A DNA stretch of 64,000 bases, taken from Wolfiporia cocos (Eukaryota; Basidiomycota; Agaricomycetes; Polyporales; Phaeolaceae). A program made the position numbers and the translations under genes. Shown here one piece after another: positions 45,633 to 57,959 of this stretch. The stretch's first letter is position 1. Every line of letters starts with the position of its first letter. The stretch is taken from positions 1,426,001-1,490,000 of the forward strand of contig JACCLO010000010.1 of the NCBI GenBank assembly GCA_029448655.1, in the 5' to 3' direction. The notes beneath the pieces were generated by a model. The model worked only from the letters and a program-made list of their open reading frames with translations. It ran no database searches and had not been told where the DNA came from.

Positions 45633-48073
45633 TCACTGCTCTGGCCCGAACACATATTTGTCCACAATGCAATCCCATACCGTCTTGCATTCAACAGACG
45701 CATTCAGTCTCGATGCAAGCAAGAATGCTCCGCTCAATTTCCTGCATTACGGTTGGTAAGTTGTATGACTGTAAATTTCAAGGCGGCTTCGGTAGTGCCC
45801 TTACCTATTGAGGCTATATGTTTCTCTGGGAGGTGGTGTCAGGCGATATTTGAGCATGACTGGGATCTGCGCTCTGATTTCAGCGGTGATATCTGCCCAC
45901 TGTGAGCCAGGGCCGAATGATACAGGTTGCGGAGTCCCCGATTTGAATGGGGTGGCAAGTAATGTCATTGACCGGACGTGCGCATTCAGCATGACCTATA
46001 AAAGCGATTTTATTGGTATCCAAAGCCCTGTAATAACAGCCCTTCATGAGACTGACCTCATTCTCTTCTCCGGTGAGATAGCCCAGCTCCAGGCTCCAAT
46101 GAATACAAGCGTCTCGGTCGTCGCTTGCTGCAGCCTGTAGAAGATGTAACCAGTTGTCCATGAATTCCTTAGAGTACTCCCGCGTGGCTCCGAAGTCAAC
46201 GAGCTCGATCTGTTGTTATCAGGCTATTGAGGATTGGACGTACTGCAGCTAGACCTTATCATACCTTGCGCGTGCGGTCATTCCACAAAAAATTGGTCCA
46301 GTTTGGATCAGTCTGCATCAGTCTGAATGAAAAGAGCTCCTTCAGACATAGATCAATGATCCGCGTAGCAATCTATGTTATCATTACAGACAATAATGAG
46401 CCTGACTATCTCAGCAATCACCTCACGAAACTTAAACTCACATCGTTGCGGTCTTGCTGACTGAAAGTATTGATCACATTTCCGCCAACGCTCACGCCGT
46501 CAACGTACTCCATGATGAGTACACGTTTGGTGCTTTTGTCCCACACCCACGGTACCTTGAAGCGTGGATCGTTGCCCAGACGAGTCGGCTCTGCAAACCT
46601 ACGCAGGAATGACGCCTCTCGTGCATAATCGCACTCATCCGCCAGCTCCGCCTTCATCACCTATAATCCAACGCACCAGATGAGCCCACAGTACCATGAG
46701 TGCTTAAGAATATGATGTGGCAATCTATGCACCTGGATTGTTCTATCGAGGAACAGGCCTTTCGGCAGCAGACGCCCTGCTGTTAAAAGCATCTTGACAT
46801 ACCCCAGATCGGTCTCAATCGAGTTGGCGATGTTCGGGAATTGAATTTTCACTGCGACTCTCGCAGGGGAGCCTGTTGGGGATGACGATGCTGCGAGAAC
46901 GGCAGAATGAACTTGCCCGATCGACGCCGCAGCGAATGGGAGTCTATCAAACGACTCGAAATGGTCGGACCAGTTGGGGCCGAGGGATGTGCGGAGAACT
47001 TCCTGAAGTGCGATCATGAGACGAATTGTCGGGTAATGAGGAGTAGAACGAAACTGAAGAACGCACCTCCATCTGCAAGTCGGGCATATAGTGCGCACTG
47101 TCCTGTACGCGCCGGAAGATGTCCTCTATTTCAGGAGGAAGGACATGGCTATCTTTGGCATTATCTTGGTGCGAATAGCGATTGGATCACCTTGGAATGC
47201 TGACCTTGTATGCTCATGAACTGCCCCAATTTCAGCGCCGCTCCGCGTAGCTGGGTGAGCTTAGCTACAAGGCGCTTGATATTCGCGTCCGTGAGCATCA
47301 ATGACTGCGAATGAGACGGCTCCGAGCTCGTGGAGCGCCGCAAAAGCTCTGAAGCCGCACCATACCCCAGTGATGCTGCAAGACCTAATAGCATGCAGCT
47401 GGTGAGTGTGACGGAGACGCTCAACGCAGATATATTCACCTCCATAGTGGAAGAAGCGCCCAATGCGAGACGAGGGCACCTTTGAAGACTGCAGCTGGCG
47501 AGTTGTTTGTGGGGAGATGGTGGTAGACTAACCAGAAGCAGCAGTGAAATCGCATTTGGTGGGCCCCAATGATGCGCAGCATGCAGAAGCCGAACTCACA
47601 GTCTGAGAGGGATTCGGTATGCCCGATGTGTCAAGCTCCTGCACTTCCGCAGTAGCATGTCGCAATGCATATGCGGCTGCCGGGTCGGCTTCTACAGCCT
47701 CGGACTTCCTTATTGCGATGTCTGGTGTAGTGGGTAGATAGCCTCTCCGTTCTGGTTTAGAAGTGGCTTCAGGAAGCGATGGTTCTGTTGAGACATTTCT
47801 CTCAAGCGTCTCTGCAGGACACTCGGTCTTTGTGACCGAATTTGCCGGCGAGACATCCTCTAGGGACGGGGTAACGGACGATCCCTTGGCAGTTTCAGGT
47901 TGAACGGATTGCGCGGCTGCATGTTTTCGACTACTCGAAGGAGTCTTTTGTGTTTTGGCTATTAGCCTTGAGCTTGCAGCAACCTGTGCGGCCCGTATAT
48001 GTGCGACATTGGAGAGAATGTCGGCTACCGAATGAGCCACGCAATACCAATTGAATACTGGACCTGGTGGCAT
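45633..48073 (-). CDS. COQ8: Mitochondrial atypical kinase Coq8/ABC1 (ADCK family)
   Basis: Minus strand, ten exons: 47600-48073, 47440-47527, 47205-47384, 47067-47152, 46733-47002, 46442-46660, 46265-46372, 46057-46209, 45805-45995, 45633-45741; 625 aa. Coq8 is an ATPase/kinase-like protein that supports the coenzyme Q biosynthetic complex in mitochondria. The family signatures are intact: the KxGQ motif in AALKLGQFMSIQ, the Ala-rich loop PFAAASIGQVHSAV, the lysine strand VAVKIQFP, YVDG, the catalytic loop TDPNWTNFLW and the DFG-like VDFGATRE. The N-terminal 185 residues are a low-complexity Ser/Thr/Pro/Glu-rich extension, then SKVPSSRIGRFFHYGGLAAS. All splice junctions are phase-consistent. 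Confidence 0.92.
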
Positions 48074-48712
48074 GAGATCGAGGCGGAAAGTACTTGATCA
48101 GCGCTATTAGACTTGGATGTAATGAGTATACTGTGTGAACGGCTATGCAGCCATTGTCGCAAAGAACCTGAAGCGGTCGGTAGAGGGTAGTACGCGCAAG
48201 AGCTGAGTGCACGCGTCGAGACGCGATTATGGTCAGGTGATCGCTCGACCACTGCGGTCTCACTTGCCTCTCGGCAAACATCTCTACTCCTCATCTTCCG
48301 GTATCAACGCATTTCTGCTCCCTGTCGGCTGCTGCAATTGCTCAGGAAGGGTATCTGTGCACTGAGCTGAGAGTTCGAACGATCCCACATATCGACTCCA
48401 GTAGAGTGGACGTGTGTTAATCTGAGACATGTCGCAGCCAACGCATCCCAGGGATGTACACGAGTATTCAAGATTCTCCGTCGAGACGTAAGCATTTCAA
48501 CACATATAAGCGATGTCTGGCCTCACCAAAATCTGGATGCAGCTCTGATGTTCTCTCAGACATGCGTGTGAATGTAATGGCAGAAGGAGTAGAGCGAGTG
48601 ATCTGGTACAAGGCAAGCATACACAGTCGTTTCATGTCGGCATAGCTTAACGCTTCGTGCGAAGGAAAGATTCCTTGCCGATGAGGAAATTATTGAACAC
48701 TTAGTGGTATAG
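48074..48712. other. Divergent spacer between COQ8 and the 48.7-kb gene
   Basis: No supported coding exon. The first exon of the following gene may lie here, for example ATGCGTGTGAAT at about 48562 before a GT donor, but I could not confirm it. Confidence 0.4.
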
Positions 48713-49690
48713 ACAGGCGTTATATCCGCTACAAGCATCGAATTGACGGCCCCGCAGGAGAATGCAACGTCCACAATCTTGTGGTCAATACATCGTCCGA
48801 AGCGAGGCTGGTATATCCGGCTATGCTCTCCTTCGTTCCCAACGGGTACCTTTATCCCCCTAATCCCTCTTCCCCAGACGTCTCCCTTCTATGCAGATGC
48901 TGCGTTGAGCTTCGCGTGTCGTACCAATCCGCCCTCATACTCCCTTAGCAACTCACCCGATCAGCGTTTCACTATCACACGAGACTCGATCGACTCAGAT
49001 GTCACGGTTACAGACAGCCCACGGAATTCAGCAGTCCATTCCTATCCGCCGACCCCTCCTCGACAAACGCCTGCTGTGATCGTGTCACCACCGTCGCCAC
49101 GGTCTATCAACGCGAAGCTCGAGGAGGTGGAGATTGTTGTTGCAGCGTCTTCCTCCTCCGCGCCAGAACCGCCGCCTGCCCAGCGCCCGCCTCGAACCCC
49201 TCTAGCACCGATCACGCACTTCCTACTGACACCGCACTCGACACCGCACGTTCCCCAGCCCACCCAGTCGGTCTCAATATTCGCTCGCGTGATGTCTGCA
49301 CTGAAGAACAACGCACCGTCGCATGCGTATTCATTCACGCTCTCTCCCATTCCGTCCCCAAACCCTTCGCCGTCATCGAGTGCAGCTCGAGATAGCAGCA
49401 TACCTACCATTCCGACTATTCCCGCCGACCCTACACCGACCGCTCCTGTACCACTGCTTACCTTCCACGACCGGACGCCTGTATGGACAGTACGATCGAA
49501 CAGCGGGACATTAGAAATCGACAAGACACAGGTACGGACGCTAGGCGTGGACATCAGCTTTTATATCGCTGTTGCCTTGACATATCTAGAATTCTTGTCA
49601 GAGAGAGAGGTGTGTTGTCACGCTCTGTCTGAGTCGTGGCTGTCACTCATGAGTTGCTATCAGAGTTATCTGGCTGCGCTCAACGACTAA
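48713..49690 (+). CDS. Conserved hypothetical, Pro/Ser/Thr-rich (5' end uncertain)
   Basis: Main exon from about 48713 (after an AG at the end of GGTATAG) to 49609, plus a last exon 49664-49690, joined in phase 0 to give LEFLSERESYLAALND. No ATG opens the main exon in frame, so a short upstream exon is expected. The N-terminal block ENATSTILWSIHRPKRGWYI with LCSPSFPTGTFIPLIPL and the C-terminal block VPLLTFHDRTPVWTVRSNSG with LGVDISFYIAVALTYLEFL look like conserved ends around a disordered Pro/Ser/Thr-rich middle. I recall proteins of this layout in other Agaricomycetes but know no function. Confidence 0.65.
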   Translation, partial: TGVISATSIELTAPQENATSTILWSIHRPKRGWYIRLCSPSFPTGTFIPLIPLPQTSPFYADAALSFACRTNPPSYSLSNSPDQRFTITRDSIDSDVTVTDSPRNSAVHSYPPTPPRQTPAVIVSPPSPRSINAKLEEVEIVVAASSSSAPEPPPAQRPPRTPLAPITHFLLTPHSTPHVPQPTQSVSIFARVMSALKNNAPSHAYSFTLSPIPSPNPSPSSSAARDSSIPTIPTIPADPTPTAPVPLLTFHDRTPVWTVRSNSGTLEIDKTQVRTLGVDISFYIAVALTYLEFLSEREVCCHALSESWLSLMSCYQSYLAALND

Positions 49691-50160
49691 ATCCGAACTC
49701 ATGCCATGGTGCCATTTGCAGCTGTTTCATTCTATGTGGCATCATACACCTCTCATCATTACCATCGTACTTCCTCGAACAGGCCTGCATATGGAGCAGT
49801 TCCAGATCGAATGACATTACTATCAATTTAATAGGGATTATCCTTGTTTACGGCACCGATATGTGGCGTGTTATCTATACGCCACATTGAAACCATATTG
49901 GCTATCAAACCAGGGATCGTGTGATTTGTTAGTGCTCATCAGACTGACCATATAAGAGATATGTATCCAATGATACTGGGCTCATACCACAATCTCAACG
50001 ATCAATGGCAAGCGATCTCATAGACCGTGCGTTAATGTCATCTCATGTGATAGCTTAGAAACATGTGAGCGCAAGCTGTGTGGCGAAGGGAAAAGAGCTT
50101 CTCCGAGCCAATCTATCTGCTATGGTGTTGATGTAGGTCTGACTTTGTCAACTCTCAACA
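49691..50160. other. Intergenic, no recognised feature
   Basis: AT-richer sequence with short frames only. Confidence 0.5.
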
Positions 50161-50750
50161 GAAACAGAGCAAGGTTTCAAGGTAACCGCTCATCGTCACA
50201 CAAATGCATCAATGTTGGCACCACTGGTCGAGAGAATCGCATGAACTTGTTCGAGCAGCTGAAGCTGTCGTCCTGTCAGATCGAAGATAATGCTTGCAGT
50301 ATCTCTGTGGGAAGTGTCACCGGAGAATATAGAATATTCGGGAATCTTGATGACTCTGGAGCCAAAAGCGGTATGCAACTCGTTATCCATTTGGCCACTT
50401 GGCAATAATGCTCATATTATAGCATTGGCGTATGGCTTTAGAAGAGGTAGTGAAGGTTGCACCTCACGGCCGAATCAGCTGTACTGCGTCAGGTGGGATC
50501 ATGCGATTTGCCTTTGATGCCTGGTGCGTACGCCACCGGCTGCTCTGCATCTGTCTAACCGAAAGACACATATTCCTTTCTTGCTACTTCATCTCGATCG
50601 ATAAGATGCTTTGAGTGAGATGACTATATAACGTAAAACTCATAGCATACTGTGGAAGAAAGTAGCCACTCTCATGTCACTACCTCCGCTACTATGTCAC
50701 CGGACAGGCCTTAATTGTTGACAGTGGCACGGAATGAATCCCTTGCAACG
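50161..50750 (+). pseudogene. Highly decayed SDR remnant
   Basis: Three collinear fragments match the SDR gene that follows. KVTAH plus a degenerate helix ending in LVERIA lies at 50179-50240. ALEEVVKVAPHGRISC, matching the family's LNNEIVNIAPRRCINC, lies at 50432-50490. YVTGQALIVDSGTE then a stop, matching FTGQILMVDSGLEG, lies at about 50692-50745. The cofactor motif and the active-site Ser-Tyr-Lys region between the fragments are gone, and stops separate the pieces. This is an old tandem copy of the 51.8-kb gene. Confidence 0.75.
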
Positions 50751-51806
50751 GATTCAAGGAAATCACATACAATTTGTGATCGAGGCTCATGACTGGCCGA
50801 AAAATGCTCGGCCTCTCAGTATTCATGCTGTGTGGTCTCTTGATGTCATTGTCTGCTGGCACTGCCAAATCCAATTTCTTGATTTGCGTATCCGGTACTC
50901 AGTTTATAATGCATGCTGTTTTTTTTAAATTGGGCATGCCATCAGTGCTGTCATGCGCTCTGCGGTCATTATTTGCAAGATAATCATTCAAGATATATCA
51001 CAGTAGGGATGTTCACGTGCACTTTGATGATGATGATGACCAACCATTTAATATTTATACCCCGCAGTCAGTAAACTATGTACATGTGCGGCGCTCTACG
51101 AGGAGCCAGCGTAGGGAAAAGTGGTAGGGTTAAGCGCAAGGGTGTGGGATCAAAAGTAGTTGCAGATGTCTCGGTGTGTTATGTGTGGTGTATGATGGAG
51201 TATATAACTGTGCCGATAATGGCAGATAGAATAGGCTTACCCTGGATCGAAAACGATGGGGTTAACGTCTGGTTTGAGGAAAGCATTGGTGCTATGGAGG
51301 AAACGGATAAGGGCTCCTTTGGCAGTGCCGAGGAGGACGCGGAGTTGGAGTGAATGTGATGCGTTACGAAGGTGTTGTCTTGCGTGTTCGTGTAAGATGC
51401 AATGGACGAGGACGTGAATGAGGGTTTGGTATCGGCGTGGGTTGCATTGATATTGGGTGGATTCGGTGGGGACGAATCGATTATAATATTCGCTGAGGAA
51501 GGCGTGGCCAGTGAGACATTGGATGAATCAGCTTTGGGTCTGACGTGTGTCAGGGAAGTGACGTAGTAGGGGATTAAGGGTAGTGGACGGTAATGTGGTG
51601 AGTGCGTATCGAGATTCACGTGCACTTTGAGCCACACATTTCCTCATAAGTGATGCTAATGCTATCTGCCGCTACCGTCTGCATTGCTCCAGTACGCTCA
51701 TCTGATTCGTATCAGATGACTGATTTTAATTAATACTGTACGTTAACAACGCTGCACATGATGATTGAGCATCGATTGAGGGAAAACATCTCAACCCTAC
51801 AATAAC
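50751..51806. other. Intergenic with a direct repeat
   Basis: Contains TTCACGTGCACTTTGA twice, at about 51014 and 51616. A minus-strand Ser/Thr-rich open stretch (51179-51637, 152 codons, no ATG start) lies between them. No recognised gene. Confidence 0.4.
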
Positions 51807-52913
51807 ATGGATTACGGACTCAAGAATGTCCATGCCTTGATTACAGGTAATCAGAACCTTTGAAGAAATGCAGGACGATATCTGAAACATGAATTCCAGG
51901 TGCTAGCGGGGGAATAGGATTGGCGACTGCTGAGCCATTCTTGAGTATGCTAGCGCTCTTGTATAGTATCTACCGGTGGCATTCACTGCTTCTATAGGGC
52001 TTGGGGCCAAAGTGACAGCACACTACAATCTCAATGTAAGATCCCTTGAGACACTGGCATCTCAATACGGCTGCCGCCGTATCCAAGCGGCACAAGCGAA
52101 CCTAACACAAGAAGCAGACGTTATCCGGATGTTCGAACAGACAAAGGCGGAATTTGGTCCTGTACAAGTACAAGTTGTGAACCATGCTGTATTCATACAG
52201 GAAACATCGACGGTTGCAAGAATGTCCCTGGATCAGCGGAACACGACGATGAACACGAATCTTACTTCGTCATTCCTTGTAGTAAGGGAATATCTCCGCC
52301 GCCTGGAGAGAGCACCCGAGAGCACAAAAGATAAAGCCTCAATTGTTCTTGTTGGAAGTACAGCGGGAAAGTTCGGCTCGTTAGGGCATGCTGACTATTC
52401 AGCAAGAAAGAGCGGTGTGTCTTCTGTCATTCGTATGTGTCTGTCGTGTGGATCACAAGGGAAGGATATGCAGCGATGATGTATGATATGATGCTTGCGC
52501 TGAACAACGAAATCGTCAATATCGCACCTCGCAGATGCATCAACTGCGTTGCACCTGGTACGTGATGGCTGCCATAGTATATACCACAAGTTCCTGCACA
52601 TATTCATTTCTCATTAGGTCTAACCCAGACCTCAATGCTATTACGACGCACAATGGGCGATCGAGAGAAAAAGTACAGCGTACTAGCCACGTAAGTCCGC
52701 CTTATATCTGCTAATCAATATCTAGTCGAATAACGGGATCCTCGTATGGCGTCGCTGAGAAAAGTCGTGCCAACTGAGGATGTCGCGGCACAAATTGTAT
52801 CCCTATCGTCATTCACGGTGTCAGGACATTTTACTGGACAAATCCTAATGGTCGATAGTGGCTTGGAAGGGTTCGTGCAGAACAGACCGAAAGACATTGA
52901 ATTATCAGTATAG
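51807..52913 (+). CDS. Short-chain dehydrogenase/reductase (SDR)
   Basis: Six exons, 51807-51846, 51900-51944, 51998-52414, 52474-52557, 52618-52690 and 52760-52913, giving about 270 aa. This is a classical SDR: cofactor motif TGASGGIG at the N-terminus (split by intron 1), the NxAG position read as NHAV, the active-site Ser in LVGSTAGKFGS, and YSARKS (Tyr-x3-Lys). CINCVAPG and GQILMVDSG form the C-terminal landmarks. The substrate cannot be inferred. The last junction is the weak point. The obvious acceptor AATATCTAG leads to a stop, whereas the acceptor GCTGAG (52759) restores the frame into KVVPTEDVAAQI, losing about four usual residues. The gene could thus be very recently damaged. Related pseudogenes lie at 10470-11343 and 50161-50750. 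Confidence 0.72.
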
Positions 52914-53771
52914 GATAGTTACCAGACATTGCCGGGGGAAAGCCATATTTGGACCATCTTCCAATGAGCACAATATGTAGTGAGGAAGTAAACTGCAGAA
53001 GTTATCATATGAAGTACCCACAGGACATGTTATCACGGCCATGCCTACGGAGAAATTAAATCGCTCGATGCCTATTCATGAACCATGAATTCGCTGATCG
53101 CAATTCAAGACGAACCATTGTGTCTGGTAGTACTCGTCAAGTCTAGCAGCAATGTGAGATTAATGAGAGTATAATTGGCGCCATTGCTCCATGAGGTATC
53201 CTGGAGGAATTATCCTCGGATGCTACTGCCAGACGACACCCTCTGGCACTGTGCTACACCTTTAACTCTGCCGTCAGAACTTGCCGTTAATCCCATCTCT
53301 CGTGTCGAGTTATACCTCTGGGGGCTTGTGGTCAATATGATAGACGCAATAGCAGAGCATTTATATTGATCACTAGCCCACTTTGACAATTCATCGACCA
53401 TTAGTGATATGACGCCACACGTCGACTAGCATTCACGATACAATCCCCGGAAAGCGCCAGGTGCAGAGGAATATCAATAAGATTGCGCGCTTCGTTTACT
53501 ATATTCTTACCGCAGTCAGCAAAGAGGTACGCAGCCTATGTTGTATGTGATCGTCGCAGTGATGTAGCGAAAGGGAAAGGAAATCAGAGATTAGTCGCTG
53601 ACCGATGATCGATTAATCTGCGATAGTGATAGGGCATGTATTCATGTACATGAGGTATGGGATGATAATTGAACTAGCCTTGAACAGCAATTCAGATGGG
53701 CCAAACTAGCGGATTGGCTCAGCCAGATGGGCCATGCTCCTCAGTAGATAATCTCATCTCCTTAGCATAAT
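52914..53771. other. Intergenic, no recognised feature
   Basis: AT-richer spacer with no open frame above about 65 codons. Confidence 0.5.
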
Positions 53772-54230
53772 TCAGTTTGTGATTCTGATGATGCAGCGGT
53801 GATCAAACCTGCCGTCTTGAGAGTTATACTCAGAATCAACATGGAGATATTGCGCATGGGCGTCCTCACCTTGCTTCACTAACTTCTCTAGCCACCGATA
53901 TCGCAACGCTGACATAGAAGGCGTTCGCATCCAGTCATTTAAGCCTTGTGCCAGTACACAAGATGCCCTGAGAATCCAGATAAAGACAAAGTGTAACAAA
54001 CGATCGTCCTGGATATATTACCGCGTAGTATATGTCATAGCTCCGTGAAGCTGATGCATTGACATCAGAGAGAGAACTGAAGCTTTCTGATTTCCCGCCA
54101 GTATCAGGGCCCGTGTGCAACATCCAGGTTCTTGAGTACTGCGGCATAGTATTACGCCGGACGGACTGACATTGAAGGTGTGTACTTGCCCATAAGACTC
54201 GGGATAGTCCCACGGCGCTTTGCGTGCCAT
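53772..54230 (-). CDS. Orphan two-exon hypothetical protein
   Basis: Minus strand, exons 54022-54230 and 53772-53967 with a 54-nt GT-AG intron (phase 2), giving 134 aa. It starts MARKAPWDYPESYG and ends RFDHRCIIRITN. The second exon reads like real protein (LNDWMRTPSMSALRYRWLEK, then HAQYLHVDSEYNSQ). No domain recognised. Support is only an ATG, a good intron and an open frame, so it could be chance or a fragment. Confidence 0.3.
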
Positions 54231-54677
54231 CTAGTCCGTACTACTGACTCCGAAAGTCAATCAAATAGTCGGTAGCTCTCCTCATCTCTTGGTCAACCAT
54301 GATCCCACTATTGACTATCATACATTTCATCACTAGTGGCCGGCCCTCGCGCAGAGAGATTGCCGCCCGCCTGACATCCGCGTCATCTCCTGCGTCCGAT
54401 CCCGGCTAACGCCGGTCCCACCCAACCCTTCGCACAACGCACTGCGGCGCCGCCATTCGTCTTCTCACCGCAACGACGAGCCCGAAACAGAGTAGCTACA
54501 CTCTCACGCCATTTGCATTCAGAACGCTCCTGACCTGAAAGCCTACTGAGATTTACAAGCTCGCGTGCTACACCTATGTCACAGAGCGAGAGGCCGAGAT
54601 ATCGATATCCCTGGGCGGAATCATGATCACCCTCCCCTCGTCTTCATACGGACGCGTCGGGTAAATGACCTGTGCCC
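54231..54677. other. Spacer before the acyltransferase stop
   Basis: No gene recognised. It may contain further 3' coding or UTR sequence of the acyltransferase, whose last exon is uncertain. Confidence 0.4.
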
Positions 54678-56960
54678 TCACGCCCAGACGCTCGTGCCCC
54701 GAGACGCGCTCCGACTCAATAGGTGCTCATTAAACCATGTCTGGCACCAGTATCCGAGTCTGTAGCTCGACTGGACATGTCAACCTCTATTGGCATCTTG
54801 TGGTATTATATTCCGTGCACATACCTACCTCGTGCCCAAGTCATCGTACAACTTGGGGCCGAATTCGCTGATAACTTCAAGTAGCTCGTTCACCACGCGC
54901 GTTCGCATCGTCTTTAGCTCGTCTAGAACGCGAGACTGGCCTGGGACCAGCGTAGCTACGAGCGGCCTGAGCGATCTATGTACAGGGCACCAGCACATGC
55001 AATTCTAATCTACGGATGAGCATTACACTCACTTGAACACATCCATCCCAGCCTCGCCAAATTTGAGCGCCGCGTAGGTAATGAACGGAAGGGAGATGAA
55101 GACAATGATAGGCGTCCATATCTTCCATGTCAGTGGCGCGCCCGCTTTGTATGCGATCAATGCGGCGAGGAAGACGTAGAAACCGTATAGCACAGGTGCA
55201 AGCCCAACGGCTATGAAGATCTTCCAGGACGCAATCACATCTCGGCCAGATATCTTGACTACGGATACGGCGAGGGCCTCTTGCGAGCAGATACATGAGC
55301 GGTATTCGAGTGGGCACATATTGCGCTGTAGACGCACCTTTCGCCTTCTTCTCTGGAATGACTGATGTAGCGATGAGGATTGGAGCATTGAGGATAACTC
55401 CAGGCAGCGCCAACAACGACCACACCATCAGGACGCCTAAACGGTATAATAGTAGGCCGAACGTCTTCCAGCTCGCCTTCTGTGCTCGGAGAACCTATAG
55501 TGGTATGTTCAGTAAAGACCGCTCGCGTCTTAGCCTATTGTGGCAGATACCTGGCGATCGCTCAGACTGAGATTTCTGACCATGTGGTTATACTTGAGTA
55601 CGTCATCCCGCAATCTCTGCACCCTCGGCTCATTCTTGAAGTGCGCATAGCCTTTGAGGAAACGGCGATCCAGCTCCACTACCTGTCCTGGCGTGAGGTG
55701 CTGCCCGGGCGTCTCGTACAATCGTCGTGCTGCTTGACAAAGCTGCGAGACATCGCTCATGGACGATCGTTAGCGTGGCAATCGTGGGCGTACCGTCAAG
55801 GTCTCATAGTCCGGAACTCGGATTGTCACCGTTTTAAGTGCGTCGTAGACAATGTCAAGCAGTTTGCCTACTGCCTGTCGTTTCTGCGTCCCACCCTCCT
55901 TGTACATTGCGATCAACTCCTCAGGTACGTCGAGCGCTGTTCCAAACTCAACGGCTGCGCGAGATCGGAAGCGATGTGGGTGAGAATAGGAGAGACCGAC
56001 CGGCACGATCTTGACCTGCACGTCTGGATCGTTCGCCATGACACTCAAAGCCATCAAAGAGACGCCAGCTTTAAGCGGAAGGAAGTCGATGCGGTCGTGG
56101 CTACGTCCTGTAGGAGTGTTAGCACGCTAAAGGGTACATCTGCTCGCTCACAATTACCTTCAGGGTAGATTACAATACAGCCACCTCTCTTTAAACATTG
56201 GTGGACATGATGGTACAGTTCCTGCTGGTCAACGTATGGCAGTCTATTGAACTCAACGCCTTGCTTTCCCACCGCTCGCAGCTCCTTCAGCTTCTCTCGG
56301 ATCCTGGCTGTTCCCTTTCCGCTATCTCCGCCAAACTCCTTCTTGATGCGGAGTTGTGCATCGGAGATCACTTCAACAACCTCAGCAACGAGCAAATTCA
56401 TAACTTTTGGCAGCATGATCTGCATTCTGGGGGTAATTTCCTCTGTGAACTTGGTACCGACGCCGATCACTAAGCAAGGGTCCTCATCTGACAGCGTGAT
56501 TAGCCCAGTTCCGGGCTTCGCATTGTCTACAGCGCGCATTACTGGAACTGTACTCCATCAGTCTGGGCAGCTTGGCACGAATATGCTGTAAGATGAGAAA
56601 CATACTGCTAGAAATTATCCTTACAAAGAAGCCAATGAACTTCTTCTGCACGTTCTTCGCCGTCACCAGGAACTGTACCTTCCGCCCGGCTTCGCGATAT
56701 ATCTCAAGCCCGGGCAGCACATCGATGTACTGACAGCACCGTCGACGTAAGTTATATTTGCTGCATACAGGCAGGCAGGCATGTACCTCGTTGTTGTGTG
56801 GCGCCGCAGCAAATATGACAGGCCCTTCACGAGGAATGTGCCACGCGCCCCTCGACCTTATTTCGCGGAAGAATATATTGACCATTGTCGTCCATAGCAG
56901 CACCCCAAATTCGTAGAGCACATCTCTAGGTTCAGAGGGAGAATCCCTTCCTCTACTCAT
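54678..56960 (-). CDS. Glycerol-3-phosphate/DHAP acyltransferase (Gpt2/Sct1 type)
   Basis: Minus strand, nine exons: 56787-56960, 56606-56729, 56158-56547, 55794-56107, 55551-55742, 55338-55494, 55033-55279, 54829-54975, 54678-54759 (last exon tentative); about 608 aa. The enzyme acylates the sn-1 position of glycerol-3-phosphate at the ER, the first step of phospholipid and triacylglycerol synthesis. Landmarks of the PlsC-type domain: EGPVIFAAAPHNNEYID (joined across intron 1), KKFIGFFVRIISSIPVMRAV, CIVIYPEGRSHDRIDFLPLK and VKIVPVGLSYSHPHRFRSRA. Central helices follow, then two C-terminal membrane pairs (MVWSLLALPGVILNAPILIA; LAPVLYGFYVFLAALIAYKA; IIVFISLPFITYAAL). The start is taken at MSRGRDSPSEP (56960), with an in-frame ATG 18 codons upstream as an alternative. 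A TATA-like TATAAATA lies near 57030. Confidence 0.88.
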
Positions 56961-57959
56961 GTTGTGCAGGTCAGTGTAGTGGTTAGTAGTGCATCGGCAA
57001 GGGCGAATACGCATGTCTGTATAGATAGATATTTATAAGCCATACCAGCCTTCCATTCCATGCCAGACTGGCAATAGCAGTATCATGATATATCAGAAGT
57101 CTTCGAGAATTCAGTGTATGGGAAGCTGTCAAAGCACCTTCTGCGAAGTCTGAGTCTGCTTTGACACTCTAGCATTTATTTTCAGGTCTAGTATGACCAG
57201 CTTACAGTTCGAACAATTTCGAGTGTGTTAATATCTCAGTTGGGACCCGTCGCCCATGCATGCACGTCTTAAACCACACCTGAACGTTACTAGGACTCGA
57301 CGTCGAAGGGAATCGATAACCATCAGACCCATCAAACCTCAGCGACTTGCAGTTCTGGGCCTGGAACCGCTCGATGTTTGCAATACAGCTCCAGGCACCC
57401 CCACACACGCCGGATATGCTTTGGATACAACATCACCAACGTACAATGGCTCGAATGTCATTGGCTGATCTCGAATCGCGCTTATGTGCATGTGCATCCC
57501 GCCCTGGGCCGCCCACCACGGCGGGACATTAAGCTGACTTGCCGAGACCCCTACATAGTGTTATCCCGTCACATCCTCAGACTATCGCTCGCGTTGGTAG
57601 GGATAGTGTGGTGCAGTAGAAGTAGTAAGCGTCCCGGTCAAGAAATGTCATCGTAACGGTGGGTGTCGTGTTGGGTGGCGCATGACTCAGGGTACAGTAA
57701 ATCTATGTTTATAAGCTATAATCAGGCTGCCGCGGGGCTACAAGTCGATGCTCAGCGTGGCATTGGACACGGAGGAATTCCAAAGATCTTGCAAATCAAC
57801 TCCCAGCCTGGCGCTGACATTCCAGGCACTGAGAACTCATCCTCATGGAATGTGACACAAGCAACAAACTAGCACTCAACCGGGGGAAGGGGGCTCGCTC
57901 AAAGGCGCCTTCCAGGTCCCGGGACCACTAGCCGTCAAAGGCCAAGACAAGTCTGAGGT
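56961..57959. other. Intergenic, no recognised gene
   Basis: Short frames only. A purine-rich stretch, GGGGGAAGGGGGCTCG, lies at about 57880, at the edge of the compositionally different block that follows. It could be a polypurine tract, but no paired element end was found. Confidence 0.4.

Noticed and set aside
51179..51637. 152-codon Ser/Thr-rich minus-strand frame
   Set aside because: No ATG start, low complexity, no family resemblance and no good intron context. Kept only as a note in the intergenic entry.
52691..52759. Earlier acceptor (AATATCTAG) for the last SDR exon
   Set aside because: It leads to an in-frame stop after about 15 codons, while the later GCTGAG acceptor restores the conserved C-terminus.
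57880..57896. GGGGGAAGGGGGCTCG as a polypurine tract of an LTR element
   Set aside because: No LTR follows or matches elsewhere in the window, so it is noted but not called.
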